From positions 62,001-126,000 of the forward strand of contig NZ_JAIQDG010000022.1 in the NCBI RefSeq assembly GCF_020037125.1: a stretch of 64,000 nucleotides of DNA, given 5' to 3'. Source of the DNA: Myxococcus sp. RHSTA-1-4. GTDB lineage: Bacteria; Myxococcota; Myxococcia; Myxococcales; Myxococcaceae. Shown here piece by piece: positions 27,733 through 36,205 of the stretch. Each line of letters opens with the position of its first letter. Position 1 is the first letter of the stretch. The notes under the pieces were generated by a model. The model ran no database searches. It was not told the DNA's origin and saw only the letters and a list, made by a program, of their open reading frames with translations. The position numbers and the translations under genes were made by a program.

Positions 27733-28710
27733 TTAGAGAGCGAGGCGGGACGCCAGCTCCGCGGCGCCGAGCAGGCCGGCGTCGCTGTTGAGCACGACCT
27801 TCACGGGCGTCGCCTCGAGCAGGGGACTGAGCCGGCCCTTGGCGACGAAGGCGGAGCGGAAGGTTCCGTCGAGGAGCTTGGGCAGGATCTTCGGGGCGAT
27901 TCCTCCCGCGACGAAGACCCCTCCGCGCGAGACGACCTTGAGCGCGAGATTCCCCGCTTCCGCGCCGTAGATGGAGACGAACAGCGACAGCGCCTGAGCG
28001 CAGAGCGTGTCATCGCCGGCGAGCGCGTGGCGCGAGATGATCGGAGCGATGTCGCCGGACGAGCTGGCGACCTCCTCCCTCACCACGGGGGACTCGGCCT
28101 CGGGCGAGCGGCCACGCACGAACTCGTAGAGCGCCGCCAGTCCGCGCCCGCAGACGACCCGCTCGTAGGAGACGCGCGCGTGCCTCTTCAGCAGGAACCT
28201 CAACAGGTCGATCTCCAGCTCGTTTCGCGGCGCGAAGTCCGCGTGGCCGCCCTCGGAGGCGACCACGTCGTAGCCGCTCCCCGTACGGACCACCACCGCC
28301 TCTCCCAGCCCGGTCCCGGCGCCGATCAACACCCACGGCCCATTGGGGTCCGACGGCGAGTCGTTCAGGACGGCGAGGTCGGACGCTGGCAGAACGGAGA
28401 TGCCAACGGCCAGCGCATGAAAGTCATTGACCAGGGTGACGCGCGGCACCCCGAGGAAGCGTTCGAGGTTCCTCGCCTCGACGACCCAGCGCAGGTTGGT
28501 GGTCCGGCAGCTGTCCTCGCTCACCGGGCCGGCGATGCCAAAGCACGCCCGCGAGATTTCCTTGCCCCGTTGGCCCAGGAACTCGCGCACCAGCGCCTCG
28601 AGGCTCGTGAAAGCGGCGCTCGGATAGACCTTCCGCTCGATGATGGTGCCGCCTTGCACCAACGCGAGCGCTGTCTTCGTTCCGCCCACATCTCCGGCAA
28701 GCACCATCAT
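27733..28710 (-). CDS. glk: Glucokinase
   Basis: A 325-residue glucokinase of the bacterial Glk family (not ROK), converting glucose and ATP to glucose 6-phosphate. It has the phosphate loop LAGDVGGTKTALALV (residues 4-18), the substrate-binding VNDFHALAVG (Asp catalytic), IGAGTGLGEAVVV and SEGGHADFAPRNELE. The full family length is present. The start is close behind the alcohol dehydrogenase stop (21 bases). It is cytoplasmic. Confidence 0.93.
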   Translation of the reverse strand: MMVLAGDVGGTKTALALVQGGTIIERKVYPSAAFTSLEALVREFLGQRGKEISRACFGIAGPVSEDSCRTTNLRWVVEARNLERFLGVPRVTLVNDFHALAVGISVLPASDLAVLNDSPSDPNGPWVLIGAGTGLGEAVVVRTGSGYDVVASEGGHADFAPRNELEIDLLRFLLKRHARVSYERVVCGRGLAALYEFVRGRSPEAESPVVREEVASSSGDIAPIISRHALAGDDTLCAQALSLFVSIYGAEAGNLALKVVSRGGVFVAGGIAPKILPKLLDGTFRSAFVAKGRLSPLLEATPVKVVLNSDAGLLGAAELASRLAL

Positions 28711-28731
28711 GCTGCGTCACTCCTCGTGCGC

Positions 28732-29811
28732 TCAACCGTCGAAAACGAAGCACACCTTGGCGGCCTCGCCCTTGTCGGCCATCTCGTAGCCGCGCGCCGC
28801 CTCGGCCAGCGGCAGGCGGGTCGTGCAGATCTTCTCCGGGTGCAGCCCCCACCGGTCGAGGTGTTCCAGGAGATCGCTCATGTGTTTGAGCGAAGTCACC
28901 CAGGACCCGAACAGCGTGATTTGCGGATGAATCAGCAATGGCGAGACGTCGAACTCGATGGTGCCGCCTTCACCGACGAACGCGCATCGCCCCCACTGCC
29001 GCGTGCCTCGCAGGGCCAGCACTCTCCCCGGTGCCGTCCCCGAGCAATCGACGCTGGCCTCGCATCCCCGGCCGCGGGTGAGGTCCTTTATCCGGGCCAG
29101 CGCCTTGTCATCCGCTTCCAGGGCCTCGTCGACCAGGCCGAGGTCCGTGGCCAGCTTTCGCCGCACCGGCGACACCTCCGTCCCGATGACCTTGTTCGCA
29201 CCCAGTGCCTTGCCCAGCATCGCCACGCCCATGCCGACCGGCCCCAGCCCCGTCACCAGCAGGGCGTCTCCGCCGCTGACGCCTATCCGCGTCAGGGCTT
29301 CCCAGGCGGTACCGACACCGCAAGCGCACAGGGCGCCGTCAATGTAGGACAGGCTCGCGGGCAGTGGGATGCAGTCGCGCTCGTCCGCCAGCATCCACGG
29401 CGCATGGCCGCCGTGCCTTTGCCAGCCATACGCCGCCCGCGACGGGCTGGTGCAACTGATCTGATAGCCGTGGCGGCAGTCGTCGCAGACCCCACAGCCG
29501 CTGATGTGATAGACGGACACGCGGTCACCGACCCGCAACGCCTGGCACCCGGGGCCGACCGCCGCGACCTCCCCGCACGGCTCGTGTCCGGCGATGAGGC
29601 CGGGAAGGTAACGCTCGGCCCCTTCGCCGATGTGTGCCCGATAGATGGCGCGGATGTCGCTGCCGCAAATGGCCGAGGCCTTCATCTTGACCAACACCTG
29701 CCCGTGCTGCGGCTGGGGGATGGGGATCTCCCTGAACTCCACCGTCCTGTTTCCAGGCAGGATCACGCCCCGCATCATCCCTTCGTGTGGTGTGGTGGCT
29801 GCTTGTGCCAT
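28732..29811 (-). CDS. Zinc-dependent alcohol dehydrogenase, medium-chain family
   Basis: A 359-residue medium-chain dehydrogenase. Catalytic zinc ligands are in [11 protein letters not shown] (Cys about residue 49) and GHEPCGEV. The structural zinc site is the four-Cys loop [15 protein letters not shown] (about 106-120). The dinucleotide-binding motif is [13 protein letters not shown]. The substrate is not predictable: it could be ethanol, a polyol or a threonine-dehydrogenase-like substrate. Its place between pyruvate kinase and glucokinase suggests a role in reoxidising NADH during fermentation, which is inference. Confidence 0.88.
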   Translation of the reverse strand: MAQAATTPHEGMMRGVILPGNRTVEFREIPIPQPQHGQVLVKMKASAICGSDIRAIYRAHIGEGAERYLPGLIAGHEPCGEVAAVGPGCQALRVGDRVSVYHISGCGVCDDCRHGYQISCTSPSRAAYGWQRHGGHAPWMLADERDCIPLPASLSYIDGALCACGVGTAWEALTRIGVSGGDALLVTGLGPVGMGVAMLGKALGANKVIGTEVSPVRRKLATDLGLVDEALEADDKALARIKDLTRGRGCEASVDCSGTAPGRVLALRGTRQWGRCAFVGEGGTIEFDVSPLLIHPQITLFGSWVTSLKHMSDLLEHLDRWGLHPEKICTTRLPLAEAARGYEMADKGEAAKVCFVFDG

Positions 29812-29897
29812 GACTCATGCCCCCGAAGCGTTCTCAACGAACCTAAGGACGGCCCACCGCGTTGACGAGTGGGACGAACTCGTGAGCGCGCCCCCTG

Positions 29898-31358
29898 TCA
29901 TCGCGGAGCTTCCACTCCGGAGGCGCGGTCTCGCTCGCCCGTGCTGATGAACTCGAGGCGGTAGTTCGCCCGCGGGTCGCTCTTCGTGGGCCCCGAGACG
30001 AGCATGACCAACGGCCCGGCGGCCTGCTGCCGGCGGACCCAGTCCACCGAGAACCCTCGCCAGTCCGTCGGCTCGTCTGGCAGTTGGACCGCCAACACCC
30101 CATACGAGAATGCCAGGCCACGGCAGACCTCCGGGTCGCTGCTCGCCGCGACAGTCCACACCGCTGGCTTGAAACGGGAGAGCATCCGGGCGGTCGTCCC
30201 GCTCCGCGTTGGCACCACCACGGCCGCGCACGGGGCGGTCTCCAGCGCGTGTTCCACGACCGAGGCAATGGCCTCCGCCGCCGTCGTCGCCTTGTCTGCG
30301 GGGCTGTCCGCCCACGGGCTGGCAAACCGCCTCGCCGGGCGCTTCGCCTCGGTCGCGGCGGCGATGCTCGCCAGCATCGCGACGGCCTCCACCGGATAGC
30401 GGCCCATCGCGGACTCGCCGGACAGCATGACGCAGTCGGTGCCGTCGAGGATCGCGTTCGCCACATCCGTGGCCTCCGCGCGCGTGGGGAGGCGGCTGGA
30501 CACCATGGACTCGAGCATCTGCGTGGCGGTGATGACCGGCTTGCCCGCCTGGTTGGCCAGGGCGATCAACCTCTTCTGGAGCAAGGCAATCTCCTGGATG
30601 GGCACCTCTACGCCCAGGTCCCCGCGTGCCACCATGATTCCGTCCGCGGCGGCCAGGATCTCCTCGATGTGCTGGATGGCGCCGGCACGCTCGATCTTGG
30701 CGATGATGAAGGGCTGCTTCCCGCGCGCGGCGGCCGCCTCGCGTACCCCCCGGATGTCCGCCGCCGTCTCCACGAAGGATTGGCTGACCGCGTCCACGCC
30801 GTGCTCCAGGGCGAAGTCGAGGCAGGCGAGGTCCCGGGCGGTGAATGCGCTGATTCCCAGGTGGATTCCCGGGAGGTTCAGCCCCTTGCGGGAGCGAAGC
30901 TCGCCGCCCACCGCGACCACGCACTCCACGTCGTTGCCCGTCACGCGCTCGACGACGAGCTGGACGAGCCCGTCGTTGAGGAACAGGCGGTCGCCGGGGC
31001 TGACCACCTTCGGCAGCGCCTCGAAGCTCATCGAGACGCGTTTCGCGTTGCCGGTGATGTGCTCGGTGGTCAAGGTGAAGTGGTCGTTTGCCACGAGGTT
31101 GATCGGCTCCGGGTCGATCTTGCCGAGCCGCATCTTGGGGCCGGGCAGGTCGGCCATGATGGTGACCGGGCGCCTCACGGCCTTCTCGGCCGCCCGGAGG
31201 CGGGCAATCGTCTCGGCGTGCGCCTTGAATTCGCCGTGTGAGAAGTTCAGCCGGGCGACGTTCAACCCGGCGGCGAGCATCCGCTCGAGCACCTCGGGCG
31301 AGTCGGAAGCCGGCCCGATGGTCGCGACGATCTTGGTCTTCTGGCCAGGCAGTGACAT
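29898..31358 (-). CDS. pyk: Pyruvate kinase
   Basis: A 486-residue pyruvate kinase (phosphoenolpyruvate + ADP to pyruvate + ATP). It has KTKIVATIGPASDSPEVLER at the N-terminus, ARLNFSHGEF, and the active-site block VARGDLGVEVPIQEIALLQK with the PITATQMLESM signature. MLSGESAMGRYPVEAV follows. The C-terminal allosteric domain is present. GGAGG lies 5 bases upstream of the ATG. The D-lactate dehydrogenase gene ends 47 bases upstream on the same strand, so pyruvate formation and its reduction are genetically coupled. Confidence 0.94.
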   Translation of the reverse strand: MSLPGQKTKIVATIGPASDSPEVLERMLAAGLNVARLNFSHGEFKAHAETIARLRAAEKAVRRPVTIMADLPGPKMRLGKIDPEPINLVANDHFTLTTEHITGNAKRVSMSFEALPKVVSPGDRLFLNDGLVQLVVERVTGNDVECVVAVGGELRSRKGLNLPGIHLGISAFTARDLACLDFALEHGVDAVSQSFVETAADIRGVREAAAARGKQPFIIAKIERAGAIQHIEEILAAADGIMVARGDLGVEVPIQEIALLQKRLIALANQAGKPVITATQMLESMVSSRLPTRAEATDVANAILDGTDCVMLSGESAMGRYPVEAVAMLASIAAATEAKRPARRFASPWADSPADKATTAAEAIASVVEHALETAPCAAVVVPTRSGTTARMLSRFKPAVWTVAASSDPEVCRGLAFSYGVLAVQLPDEPTDWRGFSVDWVRRQQAAGPLVMLVSGPTKSDPRANYRLEFISTGERDRASGVEAPR

Positions 31359-31405
31359 GGGACCTCCGTGTTGAAGCTGGAAGAGCTTCCCGGTACTTCG
31401 TTCCG

Positions 31406-32422
31406 TTAGCGGGCAGCAGGCCCCGCGGTCAGCACGGAGCCGTCGACGAAGGGACGCGCCGCGGCCAGCGCCTCCAGGTTCGCCACCGTCGTCCGGGCGA
31501 TGTCCCCCAGCGCCTCCCGGGTCAGGAACGCCTGGTGGGCAGTGACCAGGACCTTGGGGAACGTCAGGAGCCGCGCCAGCTCATCGTCGTGGAGCACCTG
31601 GCCGGACAGGTCCTCGAAGAAGACGCCTTCCTCCTCCTCGTAGACGTCCAGCGCCACGCCGCCCAGCTTGTCGGCCTTCAAGGCCGCGATCAGCGCGGTG
31701 GTGTCGATCAGGCGGCCACGGCTCACGTTGATCAGGAATACCCCCGGCTTCATCAGCTCCAGCGTTTCGCCGCGAATGATGTGCCGGGTCTCGGGCGTCA
31801 GCGGGATGTGAAGCGAGATGACGTCGCTCTCGCGCGCGAGGGTCCGGGCGTCGACGTACTCCACGCCGAGCTGCCGCGCCCACTCGGAAGCGGGGAACGT
31901 GTCAAAGGCCAGGATGCGCATGCCAAAGCCGTGCAGGATCTGGGCGGTGGCACGGCCGATCTTGCCGGTGCCGAATATCCCGGCGGTCTTGCCGTGCAGG
32001 TCGGTGCCGACCAGGCCGCTCAGCGAGAAGTTCTGTTCGCGTACGCGGTTGAATGCGCGGTGGATCTTCCGATTGAGCGTCATCAGCAGGGCCACGGCGT
32101 GCTCAGCCACGGCATAGGGGGAGTACGCAGGCACGCGCGTGACGGTGATGCCCGCCTCCGCCGCGGCGGGGAGGTCGACGTTGTTGTGCCCCGTGCAACG
32201 GAGGGCCAGCAGTTTCACGCCCAGTTCGCCGAGCGTTTGCAGGCATGGCCGGTCCACCGCGTCGTTCACGAAGACGCAGACGGCCTGCGCTCCACGCGCG
32301 GTCCGCGCGGTGTCGGTGCTCAGCCGGAAGTCCCAGAACTGCCACTGGAGCGTCTCCCGAGGAGCCGCCGCGAGGAGTTGCTCACGGTCATAGGGCTTCG
32401 TGTCGTAGACGGCGGTGAGCAT
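31406..32422 (-). CDS. ldhA: D-lactate dehydrogenase (2-hydroxyacid dehydrogenase)
   Basis: A 338-residue D-isomer-specific 2-hydroxyacid dehydrogenase, of the fermentative D-LDH kind by length and N-terminus (AVYDTKPYDREQL). It has LALRCTGHNNVDLPAA, the Rossmann motif GIFGTGKIGRATAQ, the catalytic-region INVSRGRLIDTTALI and the active-site His in TAHQAFLTREALGDIA. Two in-frame ATGs are possible. GGAGG overlaps too closely with the first (32428) but is 7 bases before the second (32422), so the second is preferred. It reduces pyruvate to D-lactate with NADH, and is the first gene of the glycolytic series. Confidence 0.9.
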   Translation of the reverse strand: MLTAVYDTKPYDREQLLAAAPRETLQWQFWDFRLSTDTARTARGAQAVCVFVNDAVDRPCLQTLGELGVKLLALRCTGHNNVDLPAAAEAGITVTRVPAYSPYAVAEHAVALLMTLNRKIHRAFNRVREQNFSLSGLVGTDLHGKTAGIFGTGKIGRATAQILHGFGMRILAFDTFPASEWARQLGVEYVDARTLARESDVISLHIPLTPETRHIIRGETLELMKPGVFLINVSRGRLIDTTALIAALKADKLGGVALDVYEEEEGVFFEDLSGQVLHDDELARLLTFPKVLVTAHQAFLTREALGDIARTTVANLEALAAARPFVDGSVLTAGPAAR

Positions 32423-32660
32423 CTCCATGCCTCCATTCAGGCCCGGCGCCCGGCGGCCTGGCGCCGTTCGAGGTTCACGCTGGCGTTCGTGTCCTCGATG
32501 ATGAGCCGGTGCATCACTGAAGGTAGATGACGCCCGCGCCGATGGCAGCCCTGGGGGGGCTGCCGGCCCGGGACACGCAGCGCCGGACGGCTGTCCATGC
32601 GAGACGCGGTTTGCCGCCGGCCGGGGCGGCGACCGCCTACGAGCTGGCCGGATTGCCTCG

Positions 32661-33035
32661 TCAGCCGAGGATGTAGAGCACCAACACCGCCGCAATCAGG
32701 AGTTGCAAGGTCACCGTTCCGACCGTGACCTCCCGGAGCGGGAAGAGAAACTCCTCTCCGGGCCGCTCGCGCTCGAGCCGCGCACGCAGCTTCCGGCCCT
32801 TCTTCAACGCCGACCACATCAGCGTGTAACCCAGGACGACGAAGGCGGAGGAGAGCGTGACCACCACCCAGCGTGGCCACCCCTTGACGAGCAGATCGGT
32901 GACGAGCGCGCCACCGCCCGCAATCGCCGCTCCTGTCCTCACCAGCGCGAGCAGGGTCCGTGTCGCCGCCATGTGGGTGTTTTCGAGCGTGAGGTGGGAG
33001 GGTTTTTCGGTCGAAGGCGGAGAGGAGGTGTTCAT
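32661..33035 (-). CDS. DUF202 membrane protein
   Basis: A 124-residue protein with the DUF202/YidH signature: TRTLLALVRTGAAIAGGGAL (residues 25-44) resembles the family's E-R-T-x-L-A-W-x-R-T. Three hydrophobic segments are present (about 33-50, 56-74, 106-123) with a basic loop between. The first 20 residues are polar and Ser/Pro-rich. The ATG at 33035 follows GAGGAGGT by 2-3 bases (a shorter start at Met22 is possible). Its function is unknown. It lies about 240 bases upstream of ldhA on the same strand and could be separately transcribed. Confidence 0.75.
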   Translation of the reverse strand: MNTSSPPSTEKPSHLTLENTHMAATRTLLALVRTGAAIAGGGALVTDLLVKGWPRWVVVTLSSAFVVLGYTLMWSALKKGRKLRARLERERPGEEFLFPLREVTVGTVTLQLLIAAVLVLYILG

Positions 33036-33101
33036 GCGAGAGCCCGGCGTTGCACGCGCACAGCCCAGGGGAAATGACGAATCCTGCCTCGGTTTCCAGC
33101 T

Positions 33102-33129
33102 TGATTCGGAATGAGCAGGTCCCCGGTTC
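33102..33129 (+). other. Degenerate tRNA fragment, second copy
   Basis: An anticodon loop-like TTCGGAA is followed by a 3' anticodon strand and AGGTCCCCGGTTC, the variable loop and 5' T arm. It matches the tRNA-Thr fragment at 14606-14631 in 23 of 26 positions and the same direction, including a 13-base exact run. The homology stops in the T loop; there is no acceptor or CCA and no 5' half. With the first copy it brackets about 18.5 kb. Confidence 0.55.
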
Positions 33130-33227
33130 GGTGGAGGACGTTGCCTGCGACCGCGGGACGTTGGTCTGTCATGACGCCCTGGCCCAGTCTGCGCCGCGCC
33201 GGACCACCAGACACGGCGGGGGAAGTC

Positions 33228-34466
33228 ATGGCCAAAGTCGCACCGTTCCCGATTCGCGACACGAGCGTCACGCATGTCGTCATCGAGATTTTCGGCGGGG
33301 ACAACAACCTCACGGGCTACGTCCGTGAAGATCTCCAGGAGATGATGGCGGGCAATCGTGGGAACTTCGCGCTGCTCGCGCTGGTCGACACGGCGCGGGA
33401 AGGAGGGCAGGTCCTCGAGCTGTCGCCCCGGACCGGGGAGAGGGTGATCGAGTCCCTGGGCGAAATCGATACCGGTGACCCCGAGGTGCTCGCCCAGTTC
33501 CTGGCCCGGGCGCTGGTCAGCTACCCGAATGCGAAGAAGGCCATCGGGTTCTGGGACCACGGCTCGGGCGTCTTCGACGAGCACGACCCGAACGAGACCT
33601 TCGTGAAGAGGCTGCTGGATGCGCCTCCGCGCTGGCGCCGGGGCCGCTCGGTTCCCGCAAGGCGGCTCTTCATCCCGCGCTCCGCGCTGCTCGCGAACTC
33701 GAACCTGCGCGCCATGCTGCATGACGATACCAACGGGGGTGTGCTCACCAACCGCGAGGCCTACCACGTCCTCAAGGCGGCCTTCTCCCGCGCGGGAGTG
33801 AACAGCAAGGTCGAGCTCATCTTCTCCGACACGTGCCTCAACGGCATGGTCGAGGTCCTGGAGCAGTTCCGCGAGTTCGCGCACGTCATCGTCGCCTCCG
33901 AGGACCTGGAGCCGGGCGACGGGTGGGACTACACCGAGTGGTTCCAGCGGATGTCCGAGCAGCCTCCCACGGATGGCCTCACGTGGGGCCGTCAGGCGGT
34001 GCAGGCCTTCGGGGCCGGCTACGCGCATCGCCCCGACCAGCACCCCTGCACCCTGGCGGCCTTCAAGGCGGACAACCGGATCGTGGACGGCTTCCGCGAG
34101 CTCATCCGCGCCGTGGATGCGAACCCGCGCGAGGGCTTCCACTGGATGAGGAATGCGACGGCCTCCGCTCAGTCCTTCGCCCGGCATGACACGTTCGACA
34201 TCCGGGACTTCGCGCTCCACCTCCAGAAGACGGTGTCGGCCGCCGCCGTCAAGACGGCCTGCACGAGCCTGATCGCCGCCATCGACGAGGCGCGGGTGGA
34301 GTCCGTCGCCCTCGGGAATGCGGTGCGGGACTCCCATGGCCTGGCGTTCTGGTTCCCGACCACGAGGCATTCCTTCGAGTCGGTCGCGTCGACCTACACC
34401 GGGCTGCGGTTCGACGAGACGGTGCGCTGGGTCGACTACCTGCGCAAGCACTACCACGCGAGCTGA
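33228..34466 (+). CDS. Clostripain-like (C11) cysteine peptidase
   Basis: A 412-residue protein of the clostripain family (caspase-like fold). The catalytic dyad is visible as His111 in FWDHGSG and Cys203 in FSDTCLNG, with the hydrophobic beta-strands expected before each (KKAIGFW; KVELIFS). Clostripain peptidases usually cleave after Arg or Lys. No signal peptide is present, so it is either cytoplasmic or exported by a non-Sec route. The ATG at 33228 has GGGGGAA upstream; the frame extends to 33111 into the tRNA fragment, which argues against the longer start. The gene is oriented away from the DUF202 gene. Confidence 0.85.
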   Translation: MAKVAPFPIRDTSVTHVVIEIFGGDNNLTGYVREDLQEMMAGNRGNFALLALVDTAREGGQVLELSPRTGERVIESLGEIDTGDPEVLAQFLARALVSYPNAKKAIGFWDHGSGVFDEHDPNETFVKRLLDAPPRWRRGRSVPARRLFIPRSALLANSNLRAMLHDDTNGGVLTNREAYHVLKAAFSRAGVNSKVELIFSDTCLNGMVEVLEQFREFAHVIVASEDLEPGDGWDYTEWFQRMSEQPPTDGLTWGRQAVQAFGAGYAHRPDQHPCTLAAFKADNRIVDGFRELIRAVDANPREGFHWMRNATASAQSFARHDTFDIRDFALHLQKTVSAAAVKTACTSLIAAIDEARVESVALGNAVRDSHGLAFWFPTTRHSFESVASTYTGLRFDETVRWVDYLRKHYHAS

Positions 34467-34723
34467 GCCACCTGGCGGGCCCTCATCAGGCCGCAGGCTT
34501 CACGCCGCCTCCCCCCGGGCCTGGCCAGCCGCCAGTGCCCGGTGAGGTGAGGCTCGGGAGGGCCGGGGAGCAGAGCGCGAATGGAGGAGGCCGCGCCGGC
34601 CCTCGGCGCGCCGCATGCCCCGAGCACTTGTGAGCCTCCACGCCGCGCCGCAACTTTGCCGTGGCCGCGTGGCCGGGAAGTCGGGGCACGAGGCCGCGGC
34701 ACGGCCTGGGAGATTGAGTCAGC

Positions 34724-36127
34724 ATGGGCGCGAACGTTGTTGGAGCTCCACGGGTGCCGCACGTGGAGCCGCGGCCGGGCAGGGCCCGGAGCGGGCTCCA
34801 CCGGGCGATGCTCAGGGCTCACAACAGCTCGTGGCTTCTGGCCGCGGTGGGGGCCGTGGTCGGGGCCGGACTGGCCATTCTCTTCGTGGCCGAGCCCTTC
34901 GGCACCCACCATGGAGTGCTGCGCGGCCTGGCCTGGCATACCTCCGTGAGGGAATCCCGGACCATCCTCTCCTCGGTGCTGGGCATCGTGCTCACCACCC
35001 TGAGCATCGCCCTGTCCCTGTCCGTGCTGGTGCTGCAGAACACCGCCGGCCAGTACTCCCCCCGCCTGCTGCGCCTCTTCATGGGGGACCTGGGCTCCCG
35101 GATTCTCGTCCCCGTGTTCGTGGCCACCAGCGTCTACTGCCTGGTGGGGGTGTACGCGTTCGGCTTCGTGGAGGACACGGGCGTGGCGCCCAGACCCGCG
35201 CTCACCCTGGCCATGCTGCTGCTCGTCTGCTGCGGCGCTGCCCTCGTCTTCCAGATGACGTACACGCTCAAGATGGTACGCGCCGAGCAGATCGTCCGCC
35301 GGGTGCGGGCCTCCTCCCTGGAGGTCGCACACGAGCTGGACCGGCTGCGCCGTGGGGACTCGACGGCCCCCGCCCCGGAGGCCGGGCCTTCCGGCACGTG
35401 GCGGAGCATCTCCGCGCCCGCCTCCGGCTTCGTGCTGGACATCGAGGCGGGGGCGCTGCTCGCGTTGGCCGTGGCGCACGGAGTCTCCATCCACGTGAGC
35501 GCCGCCATCGGCGAGCCGGTGGTTCAGGGGGACTCGCTGGGCCGGGTGGTCTCGGAGGGAGCGTCACCGGAGGAGGTGGAGCGCGTCGCCCGCACGGTGG
35601 AAACGACACTCCTCATCGGCCCGTGGCGGGAGCCGGGCAGGGACCTGGCGCTGGGTGTGCAGCAGCTCGTGGACGTGGCGACCAAGGCGCTCTCGCCGGG
35701 CATCAACGACCCCGCCACGGCGGTGGAGTCCGTGGACCAGCTCACCATCCTCCTCTGCGAGCTGTCCCGGCTGCGGCAGGGCCCGCGCGTCCTGGCCGAT
35801 GCCCGGGGCCGCCCGCGCGTCTTCCTGCGCGCGCTGGAGCTGCGGGACTACCTCGTGCTGGCCACCGAGCAGATCAGCCGTTACGGCGCCAGGGAGACAG
35901 TCGTGGTGCTGCGGCTGTTCCGGCTGGCCGGCGAGCTGGGCTTGCGCGTCTCGGAGGAGCCGGACCGGCGCGCCGTCCGCGAGGTGCTCCACCAGGTGTG
36001 GGCGGACACCGAGGAGGCCCAGCCCGGCTCCTCGCACCTGCCCCTGCTGCGGCGCTACGCGGAGGAGGTGGAGCGGGCCGTGGAACGCAAGGAGCCCCTG
36101 CCGCCACTGCCCGCGCCCGGCTTCTGA
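34724..36127 (+). CDS. DUF2254 membrane protein
   Basis: A 467-residue predicted inner-membrane protein. Four transmembrane segments lie in the first 180 residues (SWLLAAVGAVVGAGLAILFV; an Ile/Leu-rich segment near 83-103; VPVFVATSVYCLVGVYAF; LTLAMLLLVCCGAALVFQM). A soluble C-terminal domain follows with the family signature DVATKALSPGINDPATAVE (about residues 315-333). The N-terminal 30 residues are basic. The function of the family is unknown. It stands alone between a 257-base gap and the convergent beta-propeller gene. A later start at Met29 is possible. Confidence 0.85.
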   Translation: MGANVVGAPRVPHVEPRPGRARSGLHRAMLRAHNSSWLLAAVGAVVGAGLAILFVAEPFGTHHGVLRGLAWHTSVRESRTILSSVLGIVLTTLSIALSLSVLVLQNTAGQYSPRLLRLFMGDLGSRILVPVFVATSVYCLVGVYAFGFVEDTGVAPRPALTLAMLLLVCCGAALVFQMTYTLKMVRAEQIVRRVRASSLEVAHELDRLRRGDSTAPAPEAGPSGTWRSISAPASGFVLDIEAGALLALAVAHGVSIHVSAAIGEPVVQGDSLGRVVSEGASPEEVERVARTVETTLLIGPWREPGRDLALGVQQLVDVATKALSPGINDPATAVESVDQLTILLCELSRLRQGPRVLADARGRPRVFLRALELRDYLVLATEQISRYGARETVVVLRLFRLAGELGLRVSEEPDRRAVREVLHQVWADTEEAQPGSSHLPLLRRYAEEVERAVERKEPLPPLPAPGF

Positions 36128-36205
36128 GCCCCGGGGACGCTGCCCGCGTCTGGACATGGGGCAGGGCGCCGCGCGGGAGCGAAGGCCCGCGCCTCCCCGG
36201 GTCTC

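Noticed and set aside
26377-29865. 1162-codon plus-strand ORF opposite pfk, glk and adh
   Set aside because: It is antisense to three clear enzymes with conserved motifs; its composition (Arg/Asp/His/Gly) is typical of a shadow frame.
33102-33129. Calling this a tRNA-Pro(CGG) gene
   Set aside because: The loop TTCGGAA would read CGG, but the anticodon stem is mismatched and the acceptor, D arm and second half of the T arm are missing. It matches the tRNA-Thr fragment better.
32661-34457. 598-codon minus-strand ORF
   Set aside because: Only its last 124 codons form a believable protein (DUF202). The rest is antisense to the clostripain-like gene, which has catalytic motifs.
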